64,000 nt of DNA from Rhynchopus sp. YZ270_cl-10. Its lineage: Eukaryota > Euglenozoa > Diplonemea > Diplonemida > Diplonemidae. Below, in pieces: positions 11,101 to 20,008 of the stretch (the stretch's first letter is position 1; every line of letters starts with the position of its first letter). The translations under genes and the position numbers were made by a program. The notes below the pieces were generated by a model. The model had not been told where the DNA came from. It was given only the letters and a program-made list of their open reading frames with translations, and searched no databases. The stretch is from contig OZ037918.1 in assembly GCA_964035575.1 (NCBI GenBank), forward strand, positions 992,001 to 1,056,000. Reading direction: 5' to 3'.

Positions 11101-12387
11101 CCCAACGGACAGTACCTCTGCAGCTGCAACGACCTCTTCGATCCCGCCACCATGTGCACAACGTGCCTCCCCGGTGGAGTGGGCGAGCTGTGCAAACGCC
11201 CCATCGCCACCGCCGCCCCAGCCACGCAGGCGCCACCCACGCTGGAGCCCACCTCTGCACCGATCCCCCCGACAGCCGCGCCGGGCACTCCAGAGACAGA
11301 AGCGCCAGCCACCCCAGAGCCTGTTGTGACAGCGGCACCGACCGACATTCCGTCCACAGAAAGCCCGGTTATTTGCACCGAAAAAATCGACTGCACGAAC
11401 AGAGGGACCTGCGTGAACGGCGTCTGCGAATGCTCGGTCGGCTATGTCGGGGACTTCTGCGAGGTGACCTGCCCGGGCACGCTGTTCCTCCCTGCGTCGC
11501 GCTGTCAATACGACGGTGTCTGCTCGGTGGCGACGTACCCTGGGGTAAACGGAGAAAGCCAGCGCATCCCGCTTCCAAACCAGAACGGCTCCTACATGGG
11601 GCAATGCGAATGCACCAGCAAATACAGCGGGTTTGCGTGCCAGCTGGCGAAGAACTTTAGAGAGCAGGCACCACCGATTCACGGCCTGACCTTGATGTCT
11701 GTCAACAGCAACGGCTGGCACTTTGGCACCATCTCCGCTGCCAAGGCAGGACAAACCGGATGGGTCCAGGTCTTGGTAAGACATCACGACGCAGGGCATT
11801 GGAGAGACACCTTAAGGAAGACACACGGCGACGCTGCAGACAGCGCGATCCTGCACATCGGCGCCTGGGAGAAGGCTGACATGCTGGGAAGCATCGACAA
11901 AGTGTTGACCCACCATATGTGGCACCACGAGCTCGAAGAGGCTACCGGCTGCTCGCTTCTCAACATCCGTGGCCTGGAGACCTTCCTAGGTGCCTACCTT
12001 GAAGTGCAGGGCAGCCAAGGCACGCACCACATCCCGCTCTCCGTTGAGGTGACCCCGGTGGAAGGGAGGGAGGAGTCGTTCAGCAACTACACCGATGTCT
12101 GCGAGGGCTCCCCGCAGGGGCTGCTGGACGAACAGAACAACGTGCAGCCGCTGCAGCAGATGTATGAAGGCACGGAGAGCCCGGCCCCGCAGTCGCTCGA
12201 TTTCGCAGGGCCGTTTGCGGCGTTTGCGGTGTTGGGCTTCGCGGTGGCCTTCATAGTCGCGTGTGCCTACCTCTACTGGTCCGCACGCAAAGCAGAACGC
12301 AAAGAACAAGCCGACCTAGAATTCTCACGCCGCGGCAAAGAACGTCAAGAAAGAGAAGCAAACACACACTCTGAAGAACGTGCTTGA
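8158..12387 (+). CDS. Subtilisin-like serine protease with EGF and CUB modules, membrane-anchored
   Basis: 1,409 residues, no intron. A signal peptide (residues 1-22) is followed by a long prodomain-like region and a peptidase S8 domain with Asp242 (ILVADTGLH), His294 (GHGTHVTG), the oxyanion Asn398 (ASAGNS) and the nucleophile Ser475 (SGTSMASP), so all catalytic residues are present. A C-terminal beta domain follows, then Cys-rich EGF/laminin-EGF modules (~residues 720-840), a CUB domain (~845-960), another EGF-like piece, a Pro/Thr-rich mucin-like stalk (~1018-1062), and a further EGF (CTEKIDCTNRGTC). A hydrophobic TM segment lies near residues 1350-1375, with a short basic cytoplasmic tail. 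It is predicted to be a type I membrane or shed protease acting at the surface or in endolysosomes. The substrate is unknown. The start is the first ATG, which gives a clean signal peptide. Confidence 0.92.
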   Translation: MEMSLQVVMLLCTVLAVSSVDAEVHHVGDIHNEEHICMGHPAVDPHTRHHFVVTYGHPAKGFGPKSLAELVELLGKDSQPHVVPTRSYVVWSTLHAVHTKAAERGWKCHGVKLMKPHHKRGITGENAGAVDDFSGNVFVYASEDRREHWGLRLKAAGVAFKAIRKVNMEKFEVVGKTVDVAAVVRVVSAIHEVRWVEPEVFASPQNNIATCTVQSDQGLAHPFWDGLPSRLAGEGEVILVADTGLHTESCFFADSEQPIAYYPETNFDHRKVISYKKCVDEEDGTEDSNDGVGHGTHVTGSLCGSLEDKNDKTAAFTGLANDAKIFFADLNCASTGLMKLKVPKDLIEFFNLTHSMGGRISHNSWGYVRPTNVVSLDREADQYSWQNLDYLIVASAGNSQSGGILSPAAAKNVLTVGAHANSPSLLERQEVAPHYAKGPTWDHRIKPEIMAPGYHNVRSADNNKQCGTHELSGTSMASPFVSAGAAITRQYLREGWYPGGIRGMGKEYKSPSGALLKALLLHSARKMSGSASGFEGGVPNNNQGWGMLALHDVLYFKGHKPEVNQYEDNHLFFREGFIQQDHTYSVEFTVSAPGPNTRATDVRVTLVFTDYPAAFGATHATVNDIDLVLMDTEGKMHYGNSEGPIGRHGGLGGNHYDSRNSIEQIEIKAAKPGTYRATVYGYHIAEDEPYHKGQPYALVVTGPTLQTRGVTDSAETRCPNDCLGRGKCDTRTGKCVCKPQYHHVDCGMCAAEVFCHGHGECVEGQDICKCTDPRFTGDHCSECAPALFGANCDNNCLCSGRGSCDTTLPVQERVCRCDSHWTGANCEMCARGWFGEKCDEVAHWCRLDGKPDVISGERSGLIEINSRHKYDNSRHCDWLVKTPGAGFTVELHFQEFDIEGTYDWLYVYEGDHVTYGKHIERFDGRSALKYNQGTGNMTIEGDTYLRFTSDLIGPGKGFLIYFRIVGGCTANTCGLNGVCAAPNGQYLCSCNDLFDPATMCTTCLPGGVGELCKRPIATAAPATQAPPTLEPTSAPIPPTAAPGTPETEAPATPEPVVTAAPTDIPSTESPVICTEKIDCTNRGTCVNGVCECSVGYVGDFCEVTCPGTLFLPASRCQYDGVCSVATYPGVNGESQRIPLPNQNGSYMGQCECTSKYSGFACQLAKNFREQAPPIHGLTLMSVNSNGWHFGTISAAKAGQTGWVQVLVRHHDAGHWRDTLRKTHGDAADSAILHIGAWEKADMLGSIDKVLTHHMWHHELEEATGCSLLNIRGLETFLGAYLEVQGSQGTHHIPLSVEVTPVEGREESFSNYTDVCEGSPQGLLDEQNNVQPLQQMYEGTESPAPQSLDFAGPFAAFAVLGFAVAFIVACAYLYWSARKAERKEQADLEFSRRGKERQEREANTHSEERA

Positions 12388-12547
12388 TTTTAATTTGGGA
12401 AAAAGGGGGGGGTAAAGGGGGGAGTTTTTTTTTATGAACAGGGTTTTTTTGTGGGGTCGGGACATTTCCCAAGGATTGTGTGTATGTACATGAATCACAT
12501 ATGCATGAAAAGAACGCAAAAAAAAAAAAAAAAAGGATATTTTTGAG

Positions 12548-13679
12548 CAGGCTTTGCGCTAATTTTTGGCCCTTGGCCCGGGATTTTTGGATATTTTTGT
12601 GGTGCGTTTTTTTTTTTGCAAACCGGGGTTTCCTTAAGAAAACCAGAGAATCTCATAGTTCATAGTAAGGGTACTTTAGAGTGTTATTGTACACACATGT
12701 GACCCCACCGTGGAGAGCAATCGGCTCGCGCAATCAAAAGAAAGCAGAGAAAAGGGAAAAGAAAAAAGAAAAAGTTGGGTACCGTGCGCCTGCGGCGCTA
12801 CTACCCTACTTTATTTCTAAATATGATGTACTTATGTACAGTGTTCATTTTCTTTTGAGTACGGCAATGCGCTGCTGAACCGTCTCCGCCCTCGCTGCGT
12901 GAGGGCGGCACCCCTCCGAGACCATAACCGTCCTGGTTTTTGTTCTCACTCTTGTCTGTGGTCACAGAAACCCCATAGCTTGTTCAGTTCATTGGTGTTT
13001 GCAGTCAAAACACCACAATTTCATGCCAAGTTGGGTTTTCAGACTGAAAATGACCCTTGTTTACGAGTATGGGTTCATATTTTGTGAAAATTTAAGTCAC
13101 TGAAATTTTGTCCATTTTTCCGTATATCCCCCACCACAAGCCGGGATTGGTTCGGAAATGCAACAAAACGACCTCTTGGGCGGGAAAAAAAAGGAAATTT
13201 ACGCACTTTTTGAGACCGGGGTTTCCTTAAGAAAACCAGAGAATCTCATAGTTCATAGTAAGGGTACTTTAGAGTGTTATTGTACACACATGTGACCCCA
13301 CCGTGGAGAGCAATCGGCTCGCGCAATCAAAAGAAAGCAGAGAAAAGGGAAAAGAAAAAAGAAAAAAGTTGGGTACCGTGCGCCTGCGGCGCTACCTGTT
13401 GCCAACAGCCAGTGAAAAACACCGCAATTTCATCTGAATTTGGGTTTTCGGACTGAAAATGCCCCTTGTTTAGGAGTATGGGTTCATATTTTGTTAAAAT
13501 TTAAGTCACTAAAATTTTGTCCATTTTCCCGAATATGCCCCACCACAGCCCGGGATTGGCTCGGAAATGCCACAAAACACTGTTTTTTCACCCCCAGACG
13601 TAACCCTATTTGAGGTGCGTTTTTTTGGGCCCGAACCACGATTTTTCAGATTTTTTTCCAAAAGTTAGCGCGAAGCCTG
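12548..13679 (+). mobile_element. Non-autonomous hAT-type element
   Basis: Ends are CAGGCTTTGCGCTAATTTTTGG at the left and its near-perfect complement at 13658-13679. The exact 8-bp duplication TTTTTGAG lies at 12540-12547 and 13680-13687. The 1,132-bp interior has no transposase. It contains two direct copies of a ~180-bp block (12619-12797 and 13213-13394), each ending in GTACCGTGCGCCTGCGGCGC, and a second repeated block (~13000-13170 and ~13410-13580). Confidence 0.85.
12619..13580 (+). repeat. Internal direct duplication of the hAT-type element
   Basis: Block 1 (12619-12797) recurs at 13213-13394 with almost no change. The following block, with AAATGACCCTTGTTTA and ATGGGTTCATATTTTGT, recurs too. 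The first copy holds an extra ~200 bp (about 12800-13005) that the second lacks. Confidence 0.8.
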
Positions 13680-14490
13680 TTTTTGAGTCGGCTGGGAGAA
13701 GGGGGGAGAGATGGGGGATGGGGGAGGGGGGAGGGGGGGGGGTTTTTTTTTTTGTGACAACTGCCTTGCAAAGGTTGTAGGGGAGGAAATGAAAACATAT
13801 CTGAGTTGTGCCCGAATTTTTTGGTGTGAGCGATGTAAACACGACACAACTTATTCACAGAAAAGTTTTTGATTTTGTCCCTACACACTCCACAAAAATC
13901 CGGTGCGATCAACGAAAAATTCTTTTTCTGATTTCGTTTCTTTCTTTATCAGACTAGCTTAAACTCAGATAACAGTTTTTATTTTTCCTGAAGACGGAAT
14001 GATGTGTGTATGTATCGTTGAGGGAAGGGAGGAAAAGCTCCTACCTTCTTATTTTTTTTTCCCTGACTGCTGTACACACACAAAGAGAAAATCATTCCCG
14101 TTCTTTCAAAAAAAATTGCAGCATATTGCTCGGGGACAGGGAGGGAGGGGGGGTGAACCATTTCGAGCGAGAAAAACGATGGGGGGGGAAGGGAGGGGGG
14201 GGAGAGAAGGGATCGGTGGGAACACCAATAAAAAACCACACTCTTAACTGTACCGTTTTAAACCAAACAGAAACCGTGCACACCTGGCGCTATGTTCATT
14301 TGAGCTGTGCTTTACGTTAGGCAAACGTTCGGTCTACGTACACACAATTCCTCAAAATTTCGCCACAAAGTGCAAAGTGAAGGGGCAGTTTGCGAAAACG
14401 GTGCACTACTAACTTGCCTTTTTATGCAATACAGTGTGCCCCAGAATTAATGTCACCTGGCGACACTTTTGTAAAAAAATCTGTATACAA

Positions 14491-14540
14491 GGTGACTAAG
14501 CACGAGAGGCTTAGGGTCATCTGATAAACTTTTCACTTTT
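14491..14540 (+). repeat. Hairpin repeat family A (CTAAGC...GCTTAG)
   Basis: Matches GGTGACTAAGCACGAGAGGC then TTAGGGTCATCTGATAAAC. The 6-bp arms CTAAGC/GCTTAG can pair across a 7-nt loop, and a T-rich run follows. Confidence 0.8.
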
Positions 14541-15187
14541 CTTTTTTCAATTTTACGCCATTCTGGCCAACTGCTAGAAGAAGTGGTTCGCTTGCTCCAT
14601 ATAGTATGAATAGAGATGACCAAGGGGGACAGAGAGAGGATGGAAGAGAGAGAGAGAGAGCACAGCAAAAAAAAAAGAAGGAAAACAAAAATCATCTCAA
14701 GAGGGTCTCGCACTGACGATGTCCCCTCTCAGGATGATGCAACAATGTATGCGTTTAGGACTGAAACATGATGAATTTCTTACCAACTACTTTAGTTTTC
14801 ACACATGACCCCCCTTTAACCCACCCCGATCCCCCCAAACCTTGATGAAGCCACTTTTGTGTATATCACTTCTTTTGAACGCATAAAACAACAACTAAAA
14901 AGCTACTTTCCAGAGTTGAGGACGACGTGACTCTATATCTTTTAAGTACAAATTGTAGTACAAATAGCCGTCTAACATTGAGTACAGATCCTGCACCTAG
15001 CAGGTAATTGTCGACACAGGCAAAAAAAAGGGAATCGTCGAGTGACCCAGGGGGCGAAGGGAGGTTGTGGGAAAACACACACACACACCCTTTTGTGGTC
15101 AATGAAGTATCACAAAAAGAGGGGGCCCCTCCTGGATGCAGTTTTAGGTCCAGCCCACACGACCTAGAAAATCCCCCCTTTTTTTTA

Positions 15188-15240
15188 CAGTGCCTGCGTC
15201 TGCCTATGAACGGCGTTTTGCACTTTTTCAACTCTTTTTT
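15188..15240 (+). repeat. Repeat family D (GGCGTTTTGCAC)
   Basis: CAGTGCCTGCGTCTGCC, then ATGAACGGCGTTTTGCACTT. Other copies lie near 17268, 31683, 32450, 33868, 38278, 57917 and 59500, all in the same orientation. Confidence 0.65.
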
Positions 15241-15330
15241 ACAAAATTTTTTGGGTAAAATCCCTCGAAGTTGAAGCAAGACACGAAAAGACAAATACCA
15301 CCACAGCCCTTTGTGGTATGACTTTTTTTA

Positions 15331-15380
15331 GGTGACTAAGCACGAGAGGCTTAGGATCATCTTATAAACTTTTCTTTTTT
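15331..15380 (+). repeat. Hairpin repeat family A
   Basis: Near-identical to the copy at 14491 and in the same orientation, followed by a long T-run. Confidence 0.8.
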
Positions 15381-16159
15381 TTTCTTTCGATAATTTTTTT
15401 CCCCCCCCTTCAAAAAGCCTTCTAAAGCCTTCTCATCAAAAAAGCACCAATAAAAGAACGCGGGTTTTTCGCCCTTAAAATAGGATGTTGTCAGAGATGC
15501 GTTGACGCTGGAGAGAGGGTCCCTGGGGGGGAGAACACAAATGATATCTTCGGGATTTTCTATTTATTTTTTTTGTTGAAAAGTTGAAAGCTGTGTATGC
15601 ACCCGAGGCATACACATTTCTTTCGATCTTTTTTTATGTCACCTCAAGGAGGAAATAGAAACAAAACATTTTGAACACACTTTGCGGTTCTAGGGACAAA
15701 CCGCGCTGCAGAGCCACTCCTCACCAAACAGGTCGAGGTGCGTGCGTTTCACCACAACCTGTCTCCCATGGGTTTTATCGTGTGATGAGTGTTACGTTTC
15801 TATTTTTCTTACGAAGCTTGCTTTAAAGGAGGAAATAGTATTACCGGGGTACGGCCGCCAAATCATTCCTCAAACAGGAGGATTTTGTGTGAATCAATAA
15901 CAACTTTGCCTATCCCTACTACTTTCTTCTCCCTTTGCAGCTTGACAGATGCGTTTTTTTTAGCACGTTTTCAACTGCTCTTTTCTGTTCTTTTATGATA
16001 AGGGCAACGTCCTCTGTGCATTCCTGGAAGTGTGAGAGATATCTGCATGCGTTCACCGCCCTTCTCTCTGTCTACCCTCAACGTCACAAAGACACACCCA
16101 GTAGAGAGTATGGCACGACACCCTCCTCATTTCTTTTGGTACAGTCGCGAGATTCGTTT

Positions 16160-16220
16160 CGCTGTTTTGTTTTTTTCCCATATACTTTCAATTCTGTGAA
16201 CTGAAAGTATATGAATCTAA
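16160..16220 (+). repeat. Hairpin repeat family N (12-bp stem)
   Basis: CATATACTTTCA at 16179-16190 pairs exactly with TGAAAGTATATG at 16202-16213. Related copies lie at 33530-33600 and 39703-39765, where the GGTTGACCCTCTCAAA flank is conserved. Confidence 0.7.
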
Positions 16221-16415
16221 TTTGTGAAGGCTTTTTTTTTCTCTTGCACATTCTGTAGATTTCTGTCTTCCTCCACGGCATTTTTTCTTTTGCTAAGTTA
16301 CGTTAGAAGTAGGGTTATTTTGTGTTTTTTTCACAATCCATTTTTTTTTTGCATTTTTTTTTAAATAGTGCAACGTGAGTGTTTCCTCCTCTCCTGTAGT
16401 GTTTCCTTTAGAAGG

Positions 16416-17234
16416 CAGGGTTCTATACAGGTCCGGTCACTCGGTCGGTCTGACCGAGTCAGACGTTGACTCGGTCAGCCGTTTTTTTTTTTTTTTTTTT
16501 ATAAATCTCATATTTTTTTTCCAAATCTTGGGGTGGAAATTTTGGTACCTCACACAGCCTCTGAGAGTGACCAGAAATGGCCTCATGAACAAAGTGACCC
16601 GTCACAGCCAAAACGCGACTGAATTGGTCAAACGCCGAAGGAAAAGGAAGCATGCAGCATGGCGAAATAATAAAAGTAGCGTACCGTGCGCCTGCGGCGC
16701 AAGATTGCAACCCACCCTTCCCATGATATACTTTTGCAGTAAAAATGTGCAATTTTAAGCGCAATTTTTAGAAATGTTGCGTACCGTGGCTTCGCCAGAA
16801 ACTTTCGTTTTAGAAAAACAGGAGAGTAAAATTACGGAAGCTGACCACAATTACCAGCGACAGTGCCGTTTTGTGTCAACTTTTTTTTAGAAATGTTGCG
16901 TACCGTGGCTTCGCTTTGGGTGCCGTGACCGCCCTTTCTTTGTTATAAATGTACTGAGGCTACAGACAATTTGTGTACCACGTGTGCCTGGTGCACGAAT
17001 TGCTTCAATGAAGTGCCGAACTCCGCAGTTGGATAACCGAGGAATTCTCACATTCCGCCGGAGGCCCCCAACTTGAGCTGGGTTGGGGACCCGGGCTCGA
17101 CCGAGTTTCAGCGAAAAACCCCAAAACCTATATAATTCCCTGTGGAGGGGGGAAATTTTTTTTTTGGGCTGACCGAGTCAAACCGATTCTGACCGAGCCA
17201 GCCCCTCGTGGGCGGAATGCTGTATAGAACCCTG
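16416..17234 (+). mobile_element. Non-autonomous hAT-type element
   Basis: Exact 15-bp inverted ends CAGGGTTCTATACAG at 16416-16430 and their complement at 17220-17234. The direct repeat AGAAGG flanks them (16410-16415, 17235-17240), 6 bp rather than the usual 8. The interior has GACCGAGTC repeats near both ends, and the module AAAGTAGCGTACCGTGCGCC ... TGCGTACCGTGGCTTCGCCA (16674-16800), with the second half repeated at 16889-16916. No transposase. Confidence 0.75.
16674..16800 (+). repeat. Inner module E of hAT-type elements
   Basis: Begins GTAGCGTACCGTGCGCCTGC, continues through TGCAATTTTAAGCGCAATTT and ends GTACCGTGGCTTCGCCAG. The same module occurs in the elements at 44938-46834 and 60532-61070, and its first half in 12548-13679. 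Confidence 0.8.
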
Positions 17235-17267
17235 AGAAGGTAGGTTTTTTTTTTTTATATTTAGTTC

Positions 17268-17335
17268 ACCAGTGCCCTGCGTCCGCCGATCGGTGAGGCG
17301 TTTTGCACTTTCAACTTTTGTTTAGTTTTTTCAAT
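17268..17335 (+). repeat. Repeat family D
   Basis: CAGTGCCCTGCGTCCGCCGA then GAGGCGTTTTGCACTTTCAA. Same orientation as the other copies. Confidence 0.65.
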
Positions 17336-18169
17336 TGTAACAACGTTATTAGGACTGTCAGACCCCTCTGCGTTCACTATCATTACACCAGCAGTAGAAG
17401 AAGGCGAAAAGACCCCCGCAAAGGGGGCAAAAGAGGTTGTTGGGCCTCTTGACACTCAGGTGCTGCTGTTCTATAGTCTACAACTGCACGTTGGGGGCAT
17501 GGCTCGGTAGACGTAGTACAGTGCCTGCATCTGTGTCCGTTTAAATTTATTGAATTGTTCTAGGTCCTAAAGGGAGAAAGGCAGAGTTTGGTGCAACACT
17601 GTGCCACTGTTATTCGCCTTTTTTATTTTTTGTTTGTTTGTTTGCATTCAACAGTATATTGAAAAAAAAACTGATATATTTTGCATTATCCTTCTCACTA
17701 TGTTAATATTCCCTTCTCCCCTGTCCCTGCCTTCAAAAAGGCTTTTAATTTGTTGTTATTGTTGTTGTTGTTTTTCTCTTTTTGTTCCAATAATTCCTCC
17801 ACGAGACGTTTTCAGGACACATCCTTATACTGTATTATCATTAAAAACTTTACGGAGGGGGTAGTCATAATGAACCACTTTTGTCTATATTTATCCCTTT
17901 TTTGTGTCTAATAATCAGGGCTGCTATTTCTATGTACATTACTATAACCTCGCTAGACCAAACAGAAAAAAAAAATCGTAGTGCGCGATTAAGGGAAAGG
18001 TGTAGGGACACATGGCAAAACAACCCAATCAATCCACCTCGCGATTGTGCTGACAAAAAGCAAAAAAAGACACGACAGGTATCTCACGATATGGATGAAC
18101 AAAACATCACCCCGATTCAGGTCCGGGGGGCGAGGCGTTATCACCTTTTTTTTTTTTTGCAAACCTCTC

Positions 18170-18305
18170 TTTTTTTCAGATGTAAACCACGAAATGGATT
18201 GTAGGATCTGCATGGTTGGGGGTGTCCACCCCAACGGTACAGCCGGTCATACCAAAGGTACACTGTTCACGAGAAGGGCTTTGTATTTCAACTTTACCTT
18301 TTTTT
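18170..18305 (+). repeat. Repeat family B (~125 bp)
   Basis: A T-run, then CAGATGTAAACCACGAAATG, a short GC stem (GGGTGTCCACCCC), CGGTACAGCCGGTCATACC and GGTACACTGTTCACGAGA, ending in a T-run. Full relatives lie at 18812, 31905 and 56888; 3' parts at 32235, 58107 and 59711. Confidence 0.75.
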
Positions 18306-18513
18306 GCCTCTTCCCGCTGTGAACCATCTCCTTCTCTTTTTTCTCTCTCTGTCCTCTTCCCTGGGCCGTTTAACTGTTGATTCTGTTGCCTACTATATCT
18401 TTATTTGGTAGCCGTTCAGATCAGAAGCCAAAAAAACAAAAAAAGGCATTTTTTTACCCCCTTTTTTTTCAATGTGTATTCTTCAGAGTAATCGATGACA
18501 TAAATTCACCCAA

Positions 18514-18560
18514 GGTGGACTAAGCATAGAGAGGCTTAGGTTCATCTTATAAACTCTTTA
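18514..18560 (+). repeat. Hairpin repeat family A
   Basis: CTAAGCATAGAGAGGCTTAG, then GTTCATCTTATAAACTC. Same orientation as the others. Confidence 0.75.
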
Positions 18561-18811
18561 TTTTTTTTTTGTGTGCTTTCTCGAATGGAAGGCACATGAA
18601 ATTGATTTAATGTGTGAGGAGATTGTGTGTGCAGAGGTACATTCATCTTACATTTTTCTTTTCTTTTCTTTTTTTGCCACAACCCCCGTCTCTCTCTATC
18701 TCTTACCATAAAGCGTGGGAGCTGTCCGATGGCGGGCCAAAGAAATAAACAGAAAAAGAAAAAAAAGTCTTCCCATTTTTTAATTCCCCATTTTCCGCCC
18801 CGGTGGGGTTT

Positions 18812-18932
18812 TTTTTCAGATGTAAACCACGAAAGATGTGGGACTGCATGGTTGGGATGTCCACCCCCCGGTACAGCCGGGTCATTGTACCATATTCACG
18901 AGAGGATTTTGTATTTTTTTTTTTTCAACTTT
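18812..18932 (+). repeat. Repeat family B, diverged copy
   Basis: CAGATGTAAACCACGAAAGA, CGGTACAGCCGGGTCATT and CACGAGAGGATTTTGTATTT are recognisable. Confidence 0.7.
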
Positions 18933-19803
18933 TCATGTTAGTATATGAAACAACTTTTCAACTTTTTTTCCTTGTATTGGAAGCTCTCGCAGCAACCACT
19001 CCCACTGACTTCTACAATGCCTGAGGTCGGAGTTGACTCCTAAAGCAGCGGCAAGTTCCGCGTCGGAGACATGCTGCTGCTGCGACACGTGGCAAAGTAC
19101 GACTGTGCTTTTTGTGCAGTAATGAGTGCGGCAAACGCGATTCCCACACTCCGTCACAGTCGCCCCTGGGGCTTCGGGCATGTTGGTGGGTAGCAAGAAC
19201 TCGGAGAAGGATTTACCACTTTCTGAGCGGATCTCTTTCTTCATAGATGCGTTGTCAAGGTTCTTCCAGGTCGACACCACGAACGGGGAGAAGTCTGAGG
19301 GAAGCTTTGAAGAGCCTGCTGGGCTTCCAGCTTCCTGAACCTCATCTCCAGCACTTCTACTTCGTGCTACAGTAGTATGAAAAGAGTTTTCCCCTCCACA
19401 AAGCTCATAAGATCTGTCAAGAGCGGGTAGTTGTGCATCGATCGAGCACACAAAATTAGCCGATGTCCTATTTTTGCTACCAACTTTCACCCTCTTCAGC
19501 TTCCTCGTCACTTCCAGCCATGTCCACAAGTTTCGCCCTGAGTGGGCCACTCCCATTCGGGTTTCGGGGGTCCATGTGAGTGTGTATGGTCATGAGGGTG
19601 TCCATGAGGGCGTCCATGACGCTCTTGTTGTTGATGATCGGTTTGGAGTGTTTGGCGAGAACTGTCGTGGCTCCGTCTACGGCACCTTTGAGTTTGTGGT
19701 GCGTGCAGTAGAAGGACAGTATACCTGCGAGCACTGCTGCTTTTATTTGCGCAAGCTCGTGGTCCCTCATGACGCCCAGTTCGGCGTTGTTATTAATCTG
19801 CAT
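18933..19803 (-). pseudogene. Minus-strand coding remnant, unknown family
   Basis: Two minus-strand frames, 19477-19803 (about 108 codons, ending GSDEEAEEGESW) and 18933-19556 (about 207 codons, including SSKLPSDFSPFVVSTWKN), have non-random amino-acid composition and overlap each other. They are the only sizeable minus-strand coding signal between the subtilase and MetE genes. They look like the remains of one gene, host or mobile. I do not recognise a domain and do not assign a function. Confidence 0.3.
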
Positions 19804-19935
19804 GTATCATTGTTTCCCTGCAAGAAGTTGATCGTACCGAGCTTCCCCTGGTCACGTCATCGTTCCCAAATGATTGTGTTAGGATTTCATTGTTTGTACT
19901 CTCCTCTTTCCCTCCTTAAATAAATTTACCTATTC

Positions 19936-19972
19936 TAAAACCCCCTTCCCACCACCGCCACCCCAACACCAG
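19936..19972 (+). promoter_or_regulatory. C-rich leader with acceptor-like AG before MetE
   Basis: A C-rich tract ends CACCAG at 19972, followed by a 36-nt leader and the ATG at 20009. Confidence 0.4.
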
Positions 19973-20008
19973 ATACTATCTTTGTTCCCAACACTTCCCA
20001 AAACAACA

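Larger units (their letters stand above)
13688..16409 (+). other. Gene desert, repeat mosaic
   Basis: No coding region I can support. Contains poly-G/poly-T runs (13700-13760), two copies of the CTAAGC hairpin repeat (14491, 15331), one repeat of the GCGTTTTGCAC type (15188), a repeat shared with 29372 (14966-15030), a GGAGGAAATAG repeat shared with 57970 (15822), and a 12-bp-stem hairpin (16179). Confidence 0.55.
17241..18932 (+). other. Gene desert, repeat mosaic
   Basis: Holds copies of repeat D (17268), B (18170, 18812) and A (18514), plus a (TTG)n run near 17752-17775. No supported gene. Confidence 0.55.

Noticed and set aside
14413-14460. Possible Tc1-like terminus CAGTGTGCCCCAGAATTAAT next to TA
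   Set aside because: The sequence resembles a Tc1/mariner end, but no matching inverted end was found within several kilobases.
14505-14520. GGCTTAGGGTCA as telomere-like repeat
   Set aside because: A single TTAGGG word inside repeat family A; not tandem.
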